Part shown: positions 1-9,290 of the stretch, one piece after another | Layout: each line of letters begins with the position of its first letter | Position numbering within the stretch: position 1 is the first letter of the stretch | Source of the DNA: Pomphorhynchus laevis | Taxonomy: Eukaryota; Acanthocephala; Palaeacanthocephala; Echinorhynchida; Pomphorhynchidae | DNA length: 64,000 bases | Assembly: GCA_012934845.2 (NCBI GenBank) | Contig: WNNJ02000606.1 | Location: 62,001 to 126,000 of the forward strand | Direction: 5' to 3' | Notes under the pieces: generated by a model | Database searches by the model: none | What the model was told of the DNA's origin: nothing | Seen by the model: only the letters and a program-made list of their open reading frames with translations | Position numbers and translations under genes: made by a program

Positions 1-40
1 TACATTATATGTTCATTATTTTTTAATTTTAAACAAGTTT

Positions 41-180
41 TAATAACTTAACTTTTACTTATTAACAAAAATCCTATTTTATTTGCTTGCAGTTGTGACA
101 TTTTTCGTTTTGATAACTTAATTTTTTACTTATTAACCAAAACCCTTTTTTATTTGATCGCAGTTGTGAAATTTTTGTTT
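41..180. repeat. 70-bp tandem duplication
   Basis: Two adjacent imperfect copies of about 70 bp. Each runs from an AT-rich stretch through a pyrimidine tract ending in gcag or cgcag and then ttgtga. The tract plus AG looks like a splice acceptor, so an intron end may have been duplicated just upstream of the coding-like exon at 187. Confidence 0.6.
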
Positions 181-186
181 TGTAAC

Positions 187-554
187 AAAAAAATAAAAAT
201 AAAGGAATCGATTCTGGTAATATTTTATTCAGCAAGCAAGACCAGTCTAAGCGATTAAAAGAGTTGACGCAAGTGATGGAGGTTAATATTCTTCCTAATC
301 TTGAAATGATATCAAGAAAACAAATCGAAATTGCTAAACGACTTAAAAAAGAAATCGTTGTTCAATCAAATCTTAATGACAGGTTTCGGTGTCTTATGTA
401 AACTTTTTACTGTAGATTTTTTAGACTAATGCAGGTAGCAAACGTAATCGATAATAGCGACGTTGATATTACAAGTTCAGAACACCGCATTCAAGATTGG
501 GCGGATAAAGCATTGAAAAAATGTCATCTTGAATTATATCCCAAAGTACAAGAG
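187..554 (+). CDS. Two coding-like exons of an unrecognised host gene (partial)
   Basis: Exon A (about 187-382) and exon B (425-554) join in frame across a 42-bp intron that starts gtttcg and ends ttttag. Exon A ends with two bases of a codon, exon B supplies the third, and exon B ends in phase 0 before a gtattt donor. The joined product is about 108 residues, rich in Lys, Glu, Ile and Leu and probably helical; one stretch reads EVNILPNLEMISRKQIE. There is no stop inside the exons, while the surrounding AT-rich DNA is full of stops. The true 5' boundary is unclear because no strong acceptor lies right before 187 and the nearest (163) is followed by a stop in this frame. The continuation after 554 was not found. 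I do not recognise the family and assign no function. Confidence 0.45.
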
Positions 555-625
555 GTATTTAATTATAATTGACGTACGAAAAATATAGTAGACCCAAATT
601 TATATTAATAATTTAAATTTTTTTT

Positions 626-698
626 GTTGATGTAGCTCAGTTGGTAGAGGATCTGCTTAGCATGATGGAGGTGCTGGAATCGATACCCGGCATATCTA
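626..698 (+). pseudogene. tRNA-Ala-like pseudogene, AGC loop
   Basis: This 73-nt segment has a good D arm (gctcagttggtagag), an anticodon loop TTAGCAT (AGC, alanine) and a T-loop region atcgata. The acceptor stem (GTTGATG against CATATCT) and the anticodon stem pair badly, so it is probably dead. The following sequence (tctaaaatgttaatagtttc) resembles the spacer of the tRNA array at 12-25 kb, so it looks like an isolated old monomer of that family. Confidence 0.55.
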
Positions 699-919
699 TG
701 CAATTTAAATTCTAAAATGTTAATAGTTTCTTATAAATAAGTTATTTTTGAATTAAACTTATTAAAATAGCTAAATTTTTTCGATGTTATATAAATTCAA
801 AACTTTTTATAGTTCCTTATAAATGGGCAATTTTTAAAAAATAATTACTTTATATAATTAATTATTTATATAAGCAACCGTTCAAATAGATTTTTAAATA
901 TCAGAAAACCTGTTTCTAC

Positions 920-963
920 GAGGTGTTCTACGAGGTCTCTGGAGAGACCTCGTAGAACACCTC
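920..963. repeat. 44-bp palindrome with 21-bp perfect arms
   Basis: Positions 920-940 are the exact reverse complement of 943-963, with only GG between. The right arm runs into the coding fragment at 951-1115. A fold-back at the 5' end of a truncated LINE could arise during target-primed reverse transcription. Confidence 0.85.
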
Positions 964-1115
964 AATACCGATGGATAGATCAAATCTCGAAGCTGGCCGA
1001 AGAACGCCTTGGGCTATCTAAAAGAGAACTTTGGTCTGTCGCCAAGGATCGCGATATCTGGAGTACTTTAATTCGTACACTACCTCCACGACCCGACTCC
1101 CCGACCGGTGGTTGA
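951..1115 (+). pseudogene. C-terminal fragment of a non-LTR retrotransposon polyprotein
   Basis: An open frame of about 54 codons ends at TGA 1113-1115. It reads RTPQYRWIDQISKLAE and later AKDRDIWS. The pattern RW-D-I, then a helix, then A-DR--W is the usual extreme C-terminal tail of many LINE reverse transcriptase proteins. There is no reverse transcriptase domain nearby, so this is a strongly 5'-truncated copy. A similar tail occurs at 60742-60888. I cannot fix the clade. Confidence 0.6.
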
Positions 1116-1805
1116 CAAGAAACATCTTATGTGATATTATTTGTTTTTTCTTGTCAAGAAATAGTTGTTGTTATATACATTTTTTAATTTAAAAGATTCT
1201 TAACATCATGTTTTGTTTAAATCGAGTTTGACATTTGAATGTATCATCGCATAATATGTTTTTTTAAATATTTTTATTTAGGTTAAACCACATGCTTTCA
1301 TCGTCTCTTGTTTTTATGATTTAATAAAATGAAATTCTAAGATTACCAGAGTGTTGGAAGAGAAAAAATAAAATTTTACCTTAGAGTTATTATAATTAAA
1401 TGACACAATCGATTAGTATAATCGATTGTACTTTCCGATTATTCTTATACTAAACAACTTTTAAAAATCATTTTTAACATTAATTTTGAACTTTATTTTT
1501 ATTTAGATGAAAGAATCTATTATCAATAAATGAAAATGTAAGTATTTTTGCATAAATTAATTAATTTGCATAAATTATTGTAATTTTCGTGTTGTAATTC
1601 TCTAAGTTTTACATGTATTTTCTGTACGTCTATTTTTATGATGTTTTACATACCAATTATGACTTTTGACTACAAACTTGATTTCCAACTAAAATCATTT
1701 TAAAAAACTTCAAAAAATTAAAAATTAAAACGCTCAATTAGAACATTTTCGAGTAAATTTAACCGTTCGACGGTTTGTTTATAGCGTTAATAAAGTTAAT
1801 AACGT
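1116..1805. other. AT-rich intergenic DNA
   Basis: I see no exon, RNA gene or mobile element. Only short AT-rich runs and a few small inverted repeats are present. Confidence 0.6.
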
Positions 1806-1891
1806 CATGTTAATAAAAAAAGGATTTATTTTAACGTGGCAAATGCGTGCCAGCGCACGCTTACATGACCACAACAAAACAAAACTGTGAA

Positions 1892-2779
1892 TCAGGTGTC
1901 GAGAAGGTGTGAACGGAGGAGGTGTTTGAATGTGATAAAGGAGGGAGCGCGGCGGACGTCGAGAGGGAGTTGATTCCAGGCGAGTGAGGCGGCGACGAGG
2001 AAGGATCGGAGACCGTAGTTGTTGGAGTAATTAGGAACGTGGAGTAAGAGGGTATGACAGGAACGAAGCGATAGCGAGGTGGGGCGAGTATCGTCTAAGA
2101 AAGGAAGGTTGATGAACGATGGGGAGCCGACAGCGATGAGACGAAAAGTAACGAGAAGAAGGCGGAGTTTGATGCGGATGTGGATGGTGGGCCAGGAGAG
2201 TTGGGCAAAATATGTGGATGTGTGGTCGAAGCGACGGAGACGAAAGAGCACTCGAACGGCGGTGTTGATTATTCGTTGTAGGGGTAGGATGATGGATTTT
2301 GGAGAATTGGCGAAAAGGCTAAGGCAGTAATCGATTTTAGGGAAAAGAAGCGATGAAAGAAGAGACATACAAGAACGGAAGTCGATAAGGGGGCGGATAC
2401 GGCGGATGTCACGGAGAATTAAGTTAGACGAGCGGACCTTGTCACGGACGAAGGGTTTAAGGGAAAGGTGATCATCGAAATGGAAGCCTAAGAAAGTGAG
2501 ATTGTGGACTATAGGGATGATCGATGAGGCAAAAGATACAATGGGAGGAGATATGCTTGGTTTACGGGGAAGGATCCACATTATTTTGGACTTTTCGGGG
2601 TTTAGAACGAGATGGAGATTGGAGAGACGTTTGTAGATAGAAGAAATACAGTTGGAGGCAGAAATGCCGATATCGTGTATGCGATGTGCGGGTGCATGAG
2701 CATAGATTAGAATGTCATCGGCGTATTGCATGACGTTAAAGGAGTAAGGTTTGATAAATGGAGAGAGATCGCCAAGCAA
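1892..2779 (-). CDS. LINE ORF2 reverse transcriptase C-terminal half
   Basis: 295 codons. It begins within motif B (LGDLSPFI), then has motif C MQYADDILIYAHA with the catalytic Asp pair, then [18 protein letters not shown] and the thumb. The C-terminal helices include [17 protein letters not shown] and [14 protein letters not shown]. It is nearly identical to the protein of copy 4 (37246-38130), so both are recent. Confidence 0.85.
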   Translation of the reverse strand: MLGDLSPFIKPYSFNVMQYADDILIYAHAPAHRIHDIGISASNCISSIYKRLSNLHLVLNPEKSKIMWILPRKPSISPPIVSFASSIIPIVHNLTFLGFHFDDHLSLKPFVRDKVRSSNLILRDIRRIRPLIDFRSCMSLLSSLLFPKIDYCLSLFANSPKSIILPLQRIINTAVRVLFRLRRFDHTSTYFAQLSWPTIHIRIKLRLLLVTFRLIAVGSPSFINLPFLDDTRPTSLSLRSCHTLLLHVPNYSNNYGLRSFLVAASLAWNQLPLDVRRAPSFITFKHLLRSHLLDT

Positions 2780-4175
2780 AAGAGAGAAAAGCAGGGGACC
2801 TAGGACTGAACCTTGTGGGAACCCCGCAAAAAATAGGGATGGGATGGGAGGATGATGAATTAGAACAGACGCGAAAGGAACGGTCGGATAGATATGAGGC
2901 GAACCAAGCTACGGAGGAGGAAGAAAAGCCGTAATCATAACGAAGGCGAGAAAGGAGGACGGAGTGGTCGACAATGTCGAATGCGGAGGAGAGGTCGAGG
3001 GAGATGAGAACACTATATAGAGCCTTGTCTCGAGAAATGAGTAAGTCGTTGTACACTTTTATGCATGCGATTTCTGTCGAGTGATTAGAGCGGAAAGCGG
3101 ATTGGAAAGGAGGGTACAGATTGGATGAGGAGAGATAAGCGTTGATTTGTATTAAGATGAGGCGTTCTAAGAGCTTAGAAAGAGTAGGGAGTAGTGAAAT
3201 GGGGCGATAGCTAGAAGGAAGGGAGAGGTCGAGCGATTGTTTCTTAAGGAGGGGACGAACGATTGCGGATTTCCAGTGTGAAGGGAAGATACGACTGCGG
3301 ATGGACGAGTTAAACAAGGTTGTGAGAAATGGGGATATCGATGAGCATATAGATTTTAATATGTGGGTAGGCAGGGGATCGGCAGGTGAGGTTTTGTTGG
3401 GCAAGGACATGAGGACAGATGATACTTCTGTAGGTGATACAGGGAGAAGATGAAAGAGTTCCGGAAGGATGAGAGTAGACTGGGCAGAGTGGGATGGGAT
3501 GGAGACCGGGGTGTGAGAGAGCAGCGTGGATACTTTAGTCTGGAGAAATGACGAATAATCATTAGCATTGATGTTGCAAGGCGTAGAGGAACGAGCCAGG
3601 ATTGAGTTAAAAGTATGCCAGAGAGTCTTAGAGTTGAATGAAGTGATGATTTTATGCTGCCAGAAGGAGTTGCATTTGGTACGTAGTAGGTGGAGATGAG
3701 ACCGGCGAAGAGCAAGATAGGAATCACGGAAAGACGGAGTGATCGAGCGGAAATCGCGTCTGAGAGAGCGGTGATAGACTCGAAAAGCATGGCGGAGTCG
3801 ACGCTTTGAGAGTAGGCATTGGATGTCAAACCATGGGGCACGGTGCAAGCGACGGTGTGGGTGAGACTTGAAGGGCAAGAGAATATCGAGAGTGGATGTG
3901 AGTTCAGAGTCGAAAAGAAAGGCGAGATCGTGAGGAGATGAATATGTTATTGTGGGTAATGATAGAGACGATTTGAGTAAGGCAGAGCGGAGAAGGGAGA
4001 GGTCAAGATTTCTCCAAGGGCGACGTAGGAATTGTAGGTGTGTGAGGAGGGGTGTGGTTGTGAGCGAGATCAAGGGTGATAAGAAAGTGATCGGATAGAC
4101 CAGGATCAGAGAGGGACAGTGAGGTGTAGGCAGCAAAATGATCGGGGACAGCGATGATGTCGAGTGCCCCACCAA
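2736..4175 (-). CDS. LINE ORF2 reverse transcriptase, N-terminal half
   Basis: 479 codons downstream of the endonuclease and overlapping it in another frame. It carries the linker helices between endonuclease and reverse transcriptase, then SSYRPISLLPTLSKLLERL (motif 2 region), FQSAFRSNHSTE, and motif A LISLDLSSAFDIVDH with the first catalytic Asp. It breaks off just after FCGVP of motif B. The remaining motifs continue in the neighbouring frame at 1892-2779. It makes no intact enzyme. Confidence 0.85.
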   Translation of the reverse strand: MVGHSTSSLSPIILLPTPHCPSLILVYPITFLSPLISLTTTPLLTHLQFLRRPWRNLDLSLLRSALLKSSLSLPTITYSSPHDLAFLFDSELTSTLDILLPFKSHPHRRLHRAPWFDIQCLLSKRRLRHAFRVYHRSLRRDFRSITPSFRDSYLALRRSHLHLLRTKCNSFWQHKIITSFNSKTLWHTFNSILARSSTPCNINANDYSSFLQTKVSTLLSHTPVSIPSHSAQSTLILPELFHLLPVSPTEVSSVLMSLPNKTSPADPLPTHILKSICSSISPFLTTLFNSSIRSRIFPSHWKSAIVRPLLKKQSLDLSLPSSYRPISLLPTLSKLLERLILIQINAYLSSSNLYPPFQSAFRSNHSTEIACIKVYNDLLISRDKALYSVLISLDLSSAFDIVDHSVLLSRLRYDYGFSSSSVAWFASYLSDRSFRVCSNSSSSHPIPIFCGVPTRFSPRSPAFLSFAWRSLSIYQTLLL

Positions 4176-5778
4176 GTATATGTGTGGGGGCAGTGGAGAT
4201 TAGTTTGTAATTGTAGTTGGATAGAATGTTGATGAAGCGGATGGAATCTGTGGAAGAGGGGCGGTCTAGGCGGATATTGAAGTCGCCTAGAACGATTGAA
4301 GGGATTGAGGACAAAGAACAATGAGAAAGGAGGTCAGCGAGTTCGGTAAAAAATAAGGCAGTAGGAGCTGATAAACCAGGACGGTATACAATGGCGAGAT
4401 CTAGAGTGATCGGGTTAGAATAACGACAAGTGAGCAATTCAAAAGAGCAAGGACTGAAAGGGGGATTGATTTTGCGAAGAGACGCTGGGTGACGCGCGAA
4501 TGCGACGATGCCGCCATGATTAGAAGATTTAGAAGGGCATGAGCTGAGGGGGCGGGCGGATTCGACTAGGGAGCAGCCGGCAGACAGCAGACGGAGAATG
4601 GAAAGGTCGTCGGAATCTGAGTGCCAGGATTCGGTGAGGCAGAAGAGATCGATGGATTGCTTGGTGAATAGGTTGAGTATAAGATCGGATTTATTGAGAA
4701 TAGATCTAGTGTTGAGGAGACCGAGGCGGAAACCGTGTGCTGTGGCGAAAGAGACTAGTGGAGAAGACACATAGGAGAGATGGAGCGCCATCGAATTTTT
4801 GGACGGGTGTGGACAACTTGAAAATTTCCGTCTATGTTTCGGATGGCGAGTGATGTTTCGCCGTTTTCCTCGCGACGGCGTTTTTCGATGCGGGCTGAAG
4901 AGATTTGAGCGATTTCGGAAGGGGCGCGATCGGGGAAAATTCGAGTGGTTGAAGATGACATGAGTTTGAATCGTTGAGAGAGGACAGAAGACGCGTGAGA
5001 GCGATGCTTGAAAACAATTTTTAGGAGGGGGCTGGGAAGGATTAGATTGAGAAGATTTGTTTAGACGGATGAATGCGACAGGAGAAATGTCCTTGAAAAA
5101 GGATGGTTTATCCGCAGGAACAATAGACGAGAGGATGGATCTGAAGGCGGAAACATCGTGGTCCAGACGTGCTTGTGGAGATAAGGAGTTAGAAGGCGTG
5201 ATATTAGTAACAATGACGCAACGATCGCGAGAAGCAAAGCGCTTCCGTAAAGGAGGACGACTGACGTGAGTAGGTGAGATCACGATAGAAGAGCTGGCAG
5301 TTGATGATTTGGAGGGATTTGGTTTGATGACGGGAGACATAGAGGATAATGATAATAAAGAGGGTGGCAAGCGATGTGAGGAAAGGTTATGAGTGGAAGG
5401 ATAGTGGAGGTTGGTGGAGGTGATTTTGATTGATGGATGCAAGTTATTGAGAAACGAGACAGGAAGGACGGGACGTGGGGTGTCGGGGAGTGAAGATGAC
5501 ATGGAATGGGAAGTGTATATGGTGGCAGGGTCGGTGGGTGGAGAAAGGACATTAGAAACGACGGGGGTAGTTTGAGTTGACGTGTTGGATGTTGATATGT
5601 GCTTATTGGAAAGGTTGCATATTAGTTTGTTGGCACAAAAACCACATACGAAGTCTTCTTTAGCCTTATTCTTGTCGCAGGTGATTGTTGTCCAGACGCT
5701 GCAGTCGTGTATCGAGCACTGTACTTGCAGTTGTCCATAGTTGGTGTCGGTCTTAGTTGTTTTCTTACGTCTACCCAT
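4003..5778 (-). CDS. LINE ORF1 (PHD-like finger) running into ORF2 APE endonuclease
   Basis: This 591-codon frame starts at ATG 5778. Residues 20-50 hold a Cys/His cluster (CSIHDCSVW, later CGFCANK) like the PHD-type finger of CR1-group ORF1 proteins. A Ser/Pro/Thr-rich stretch follows, then the conserved SRDRCVIVTNI. The ORF1 end (RRREENGETS, NGNFQVVHTRP) now lies in another frame (4755-4961), so a frame change has joined the ORF1 frame to ORF2. The endonuclease starts near residue 328 and keeps its key motifs: LNTRS, TESWH, YRPG, GDFNIRLD and SDHF. The frame ends before reverse transcriptase. ORF1 should bind the RNA and the endonuclease nick the target. Confidence 0.85.
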   Translation of the reverse strand: MGRRKKTTKTDTNYGQLQVQCSIHDCSVWTTITCDKNKAKEDFVCGFCANKLICNLSNKHISTSNTSTQTTPVVSNVLSPPTDPATIYTSHSMSSSLPDTPRPVLPVSFLNNLHPSIKITSTNLHYPSTHNLSSHRLPPSLLSLSSMSPVIKPNPSKSSTASSSIVISPTHVSRPPLRKRFASRDRCVIVTNITPSNSLSPQARLDHDVSAFRSILSSIVPADKPSFFKDISPVAFIRLNKSSQSNPSQPPPKNCFQASLSRVFCPLSTIQTHVIFNHSNFPRSRPFRNRSNLFSPHRKTPSRGKRRNITRHPKHRRKFSSCPHPSKNSMALHLSYVSSPLVSFATAHGFRLGLLNTRSILNKSDLILNLFTKQSIDLFCLTESWHSDSDDLSILRLLSAGCSLVESARPLSSCPSKSSNHGGIVAFARHPASLRKINPPFSPCSFELLTCRYSNPITLDLAIVYRPGLSAPTALFFTELADLLSHCSLSSIPSIVLGDFNIRLDRPSSTDSIRFINILSNYNYKLISTAPTHILGGALDIIAVPDHFAAYTSLSLSDPGLSDHFLITLDLAHNHTPPHTPTIPTSPLEKS

Positions 5779-5782
5779 AAAC

Positions 5783-5965
5783 GATGGTTGCCGTCGATTG
5801 TTGTCGTCGATGGTTGTCGTCGATTGTTGTCGTCGATGGTTGTCGTCGATGGTTGTCGTCGATGGTTGTCGTCGATGGTTGTCGTCGATGGTTGTCGTCG
5901 ATGGTTGTCGTCGATGGTTGTCGTCGATGGTTGTCGTAGATGGTTGTCGTAGATGGTTGTCGTAG
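5783..5965. repeat. 13-bp minisatellite in the leader of CR1 copy 1
   Basis: About 13 head-to-tail copies of gatggttgtcgtc, with few changes. The array sits directly upstream of the ORF1 ATG of the minus-strand LINE. Copy 3 has only one partial unit here and instead expands a 16-bp unit a little further upstream. Confidence 0.9.
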
Positions 5966-6112
5966 TGCGTCGATGGTTGTCCTTGTGCGTTAAAACTGTT
6001 AAATTTGCTGGATTGATCTGGAACTGGATTGATTGTAATTTGTGTATGTTATTTATTGTATGTTTATAAGAAACCAATTTTTTTGGTTTCTTAACGATAT
6101 GTGCCATGTTAA

Positions 6113-7009
6113 AACTTCTATTCGTTATTTTATGAATACGAAAATATTGTTAGATTGAATTTGATTAGTTTTAATTTGTGTTTTATTTTATTTAATAAAA
6201 TCAATATTTTTTGAATTTTATTGGTGCATTATAAACATAAAATAAATATCAAAATTACATATAAAACTAAATATTATAATATTAAATATTCAATAAAATT
6301 CAATATATTTATAAAAATAAATTAAATTAATAATAGTAAGATATACTTGCACAATTTTCTAATTATATATTTTGTAAAATATAAATATTCTTTTAAACAA
6401 AAAATTGCATTTTAGGCATTTTTGCCTAAATTGTAACTAAATTTACCTAAATTGACAACGCAAATATTTTTTTATTTAAACTTCGTTTCGTCTTTTAGTG
6501 TTTATTTAAAAAATAAATATATTGTATGCAATACAATATCATAATATAGCGTAATCCGTATTAATTAATTGCTTTATACGCTTTTTATATTTTTCTCGTC
6601 AGTAAGTACTCATTTGCTTCCATTTTGCTTCAGGAAGGAGGCACATTGACTTATATTATAAAGTATTTTAGTGTTTGTAAGAGGACCTGAATAATCATTT
6701 TTCAATTTCCCTCTTAGATATTCCTAGTTATTTCTACGCATCCTCTTTCACATGATTTTTAATGCCGATGATCATACCATTCTTTTCACAAACCTTACCG
6801 AAACACAACGCTGCTTTGTGTCGTTCCAACTTCTGCGGCAAAAGCAATCATTTAAAGTTCTTTATTGAATTAACTAAATTAACAAATAAAATTAAATTAA
6901 CTTACCCCTTCTATTCATGCAGACGAAAATGAAAAAAATAACGAATTTAGTTTTTTAATGAAAACTTAAATTGCACACTAGAAAATAATATGTATAACTT
7001 TGAGACTTT
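6113..7009. other. AT-rich DNA with no recognisable gene
   Basis: Mostly A/T runs. The less AT-rich part (6600-6850) has short open stretches on the minus strand but nothing I can assign. Confidence 0.5.
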
Positions 7010-7930
7010 CTTAACCACCTAGCAGTCATCGTTAGTCGGATAAATTGGTTAATTTTCCCTTCAAAGAGATTGTACTTTTACGGTGCTACAAATTTGTCGA
7101 TTCATTAAATAATAATGAGGCAATAATTATACAAATTGTTAGTGCGAAAAATCGCATGAAACTGTTGTCCAGTAGCCAAAACTGGCTACGATTGATTTTA
7201 AATCTATATTTACTGCTACATAACTGGACTTCGATCATCAGCTCCATCAGTCTAATGTATCACTCTGATACGTTCTTAACCACCCAGCAGTAATCGCCAG
7301 TCGGATAAAGTGGTTAGGGTGCGTTTCGATTGCTTTTATGATAACTATAAAGACACCAGCAATTCCTTACGATGCTAGACGAAGCTCAAGTGCAGAAAGC
7401 GTTTTTACTGGCTTGTTGCGTGTGTGAACCATCTAGTTATTCTTTATATGCACAAATGCGTATCCGTTGGTTACGAGGGCACTGAATTTCTAACAGGATT
7501 CAGAAAGTAATACGTTTTTATAAATTGGTAGTGCGAAAAATCGCTTGAAGCTGTAGTCCAGGAGCCAAAACTGGCTACGATTGATTTTAAATCCATATGT
7601 GCTGCTAAATAAGTGGACTCCGATCATCAGCTCCATCAGTCTAATGTATCACAGTCATCGACAGTCGAATAAAGTGGTTAGGGTGCGTTTCGATTGATGT
7701 TATGATAAATATAAAGACACCAGCAATTCCTCGCTATGATATACGAAGCTCAGGTGCAGAAAGCGTTTTTACTAACTTGTTGCATGTGTGGACCTTCTAG
7801 TAATTATCTACATAAGGCAAAAATGCGTATCGTTGATTACGAGAGCACTGAATTTCTCACATATATGCTTCTCATATATGATTATATATACATATATAAT
7901 TTCTCATATTTATCCCAGATGGTTGTTTGA
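7010..7930. repeat. Diverged tandem duplication, period about 389 bp
   Basis: The block starting agtgcgaaaaatcgcatgaa at 7141 recurs at 7530. Shared landmarks include ccaaaactggctacgattga, gatcatcagctccatcag and agtggttagggtgcg. A third partial copy of the latter part starts near 7010. Divergence is around 10 percent. There are no long open frames, and short ORFs inside are not conserved between units. It may be an old non-coding repeat. Confidence 0.75.
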
Positions 7931-8099
7931 TAATTTATCGAACATATATAAGGGATATATGCGATATATTATTAGTCTCTACCAACAAAAATCATTTATA
8001 AATCTACTTATTTAGATATCTACTTATATCTACTTATTTTGATATATCTATTAAAATATAATATATAAATGAGTCCAGAGAAGATCTCGGCTAGCTTTC

Positions 8100-9290
8100 G
8101 TAATTCTGACTATATATAAATGATTGAAAAACAATATAAAATTTATTGACTAGTTTCGGTTTATTACCAGTTATCATAATACACATTATAAGAAATTTAA
8201 ATCAGTTCGCATTACACCGCACTGCTACGAAAGAATTCTGAAGATAAAATTTTTTGAATATTTTTTGAATACATACTTTATCTATCCACACACCAATGAT
8301 ATAAGTTTCCCTTATTAAATCCGTAATCACTGTTAATCATTAGCTGTCCTTGCCATTTACTTTCCTCTTTCTTCCTTACTGTTTCATTTGTGTATTTACT
8401 GCCTTCATTTTGTCAATTCCATTACTTCTACAATTTGATTTGCAGCTGTATCGTTATGTGTGCTTATTTTGTTTTTCAATCTTGATTATTTATCTACGCG
8501 TCGATTGTTAAGATGTAAACTAAGTGAGCAGCCGGTCTCTCCTACATAATGAATTTGACATCCTTGGCATTCTGCCAAATAAAAAACATTTTTAGTTCAA
8601 CAGTTATTTTCGCCATTAACTCTGTACTCGAAATTCGTGAATTGACTTTAAAGTGTTCGGTAGTCATAATTCGCACACAATTTTGGCAGCGTTGTCTTTG
8701 ATCGAACGAGGTAATTCTTGATTTGATTGCTAGTTTTCTAAGCAATCAACGGCAGTTTTACAGACACATCACACTTTTGTGCCGCTAATCTCCCTGATTT
8801 TTTAATTCGCGCTAAATGTTTCTTATTCCTGGATGGTAGTCTACACAAAATCATGAAGGCTTTTATTGATACCATGTACTTCTTTTTTCTTTCCGGATTT
8901 TTTGAAATACTTATTAAATGAATTTAGATCTGTATCCTCGATTCTGTAAGACTAACCTTAGAGTTTGTAATTCTAATTCGAATTCTCAATCACTACCACA
9001 AATTCTACGTATTATCGGAGCTTCGTTGAAAGACTGCCTTTTTGATTGTAGAAGTTTGGGAGCATTTCGCAGGCATATAAAGGATTATATGTGGGTTTAC
9101 TGTAAAGCTTAGTTGTCCATTCATCGTTATTCTTGTAAATCGCTGTGTATAAAAAGTTAACGGTTTCGCCATACATATGGATTAGGTTAAGGCCACCGAA
9201 ATTGTTGAAAGAATTTTAAAATACTTTCAAAACATTTTCGACATGTTCCCAAGCTATAGTTATATCGGAGATATATCAAAGGCTTTAATG
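8100..9290 (-). mobile_element. Decayed canonical Penelope-like element (C-terminal GIY-YIG)
   Basis: Read on the minus strand, several frames give the end of a Penelope-like reverse transcriptase (NGQLSFTVN, then STIKKAVFQRSSDNT, then ELQTLRLVLQNRGYRSKFI). A GIY-YIG core follows (NVFYLAECQGCQIHYVGE). The endonuclease lies after the reverse transcriptase, which is the canonical Penelope order and opposite to the element at 21.3 kb. Near 8130-8165 the 3' region has actggtaataaaccgaaac, like the hammerhead-related stem and GAAAC box often seen in pseudo-LTRs of canonical Penelope elements. Many frame breaks show it is old. Confidence 0.65.

Larger units (their letters stand above)
1814..6104 (-). 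mobile_element. CR1-group LINE, copy 1 (near full length)
   Basis: A 4.3-kb non-LTR element on the minus strand. In order it has a 5' leader with a 13-bp tandem array (5783-5965), ORF1 with a PHD-like zinc finger, an APE-type endonuclease, a reverse transcriptase and a C-terminal domain, then a 3' end with the hairpin gcgtgcgctggcacgc (about 1845-1865) and an aaataaatcctttttt tail. CATGTTAA flanks both ends (1806-1813 and 6105-6112) and is a likely target-site duplication. The coding part is broken by at least three frame changes: near the ORF1 to ORF2 junction, between endonuclease and reverse transcriptase (around 4003-4175), and in reverse transcriptase just after the GVP of motif B (around 2736-2779). 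The C-terminal tail, with [14 protein letters not shown] and FKHLLRSHL, is typical of the CR1/L2/Daphne/Rex group. The exact clade is not settled. Confidence 0.85.

Noticed and set aside
2079-2330. Arg-rich frames antisense to the CR1 copies (also at 37692, 47698 and 52536)
   Set aside because: The same shadow appears opposite every copy of the LINE C-terminal domain. It is a by-product of the sense coding.
5707-5965. Plus-strand open frames of 74-81 codons over the 13-bp array
   Set aside because: They arise because a 13-bp repeat reads open in every frame. They lie antisense to a LINE leader.
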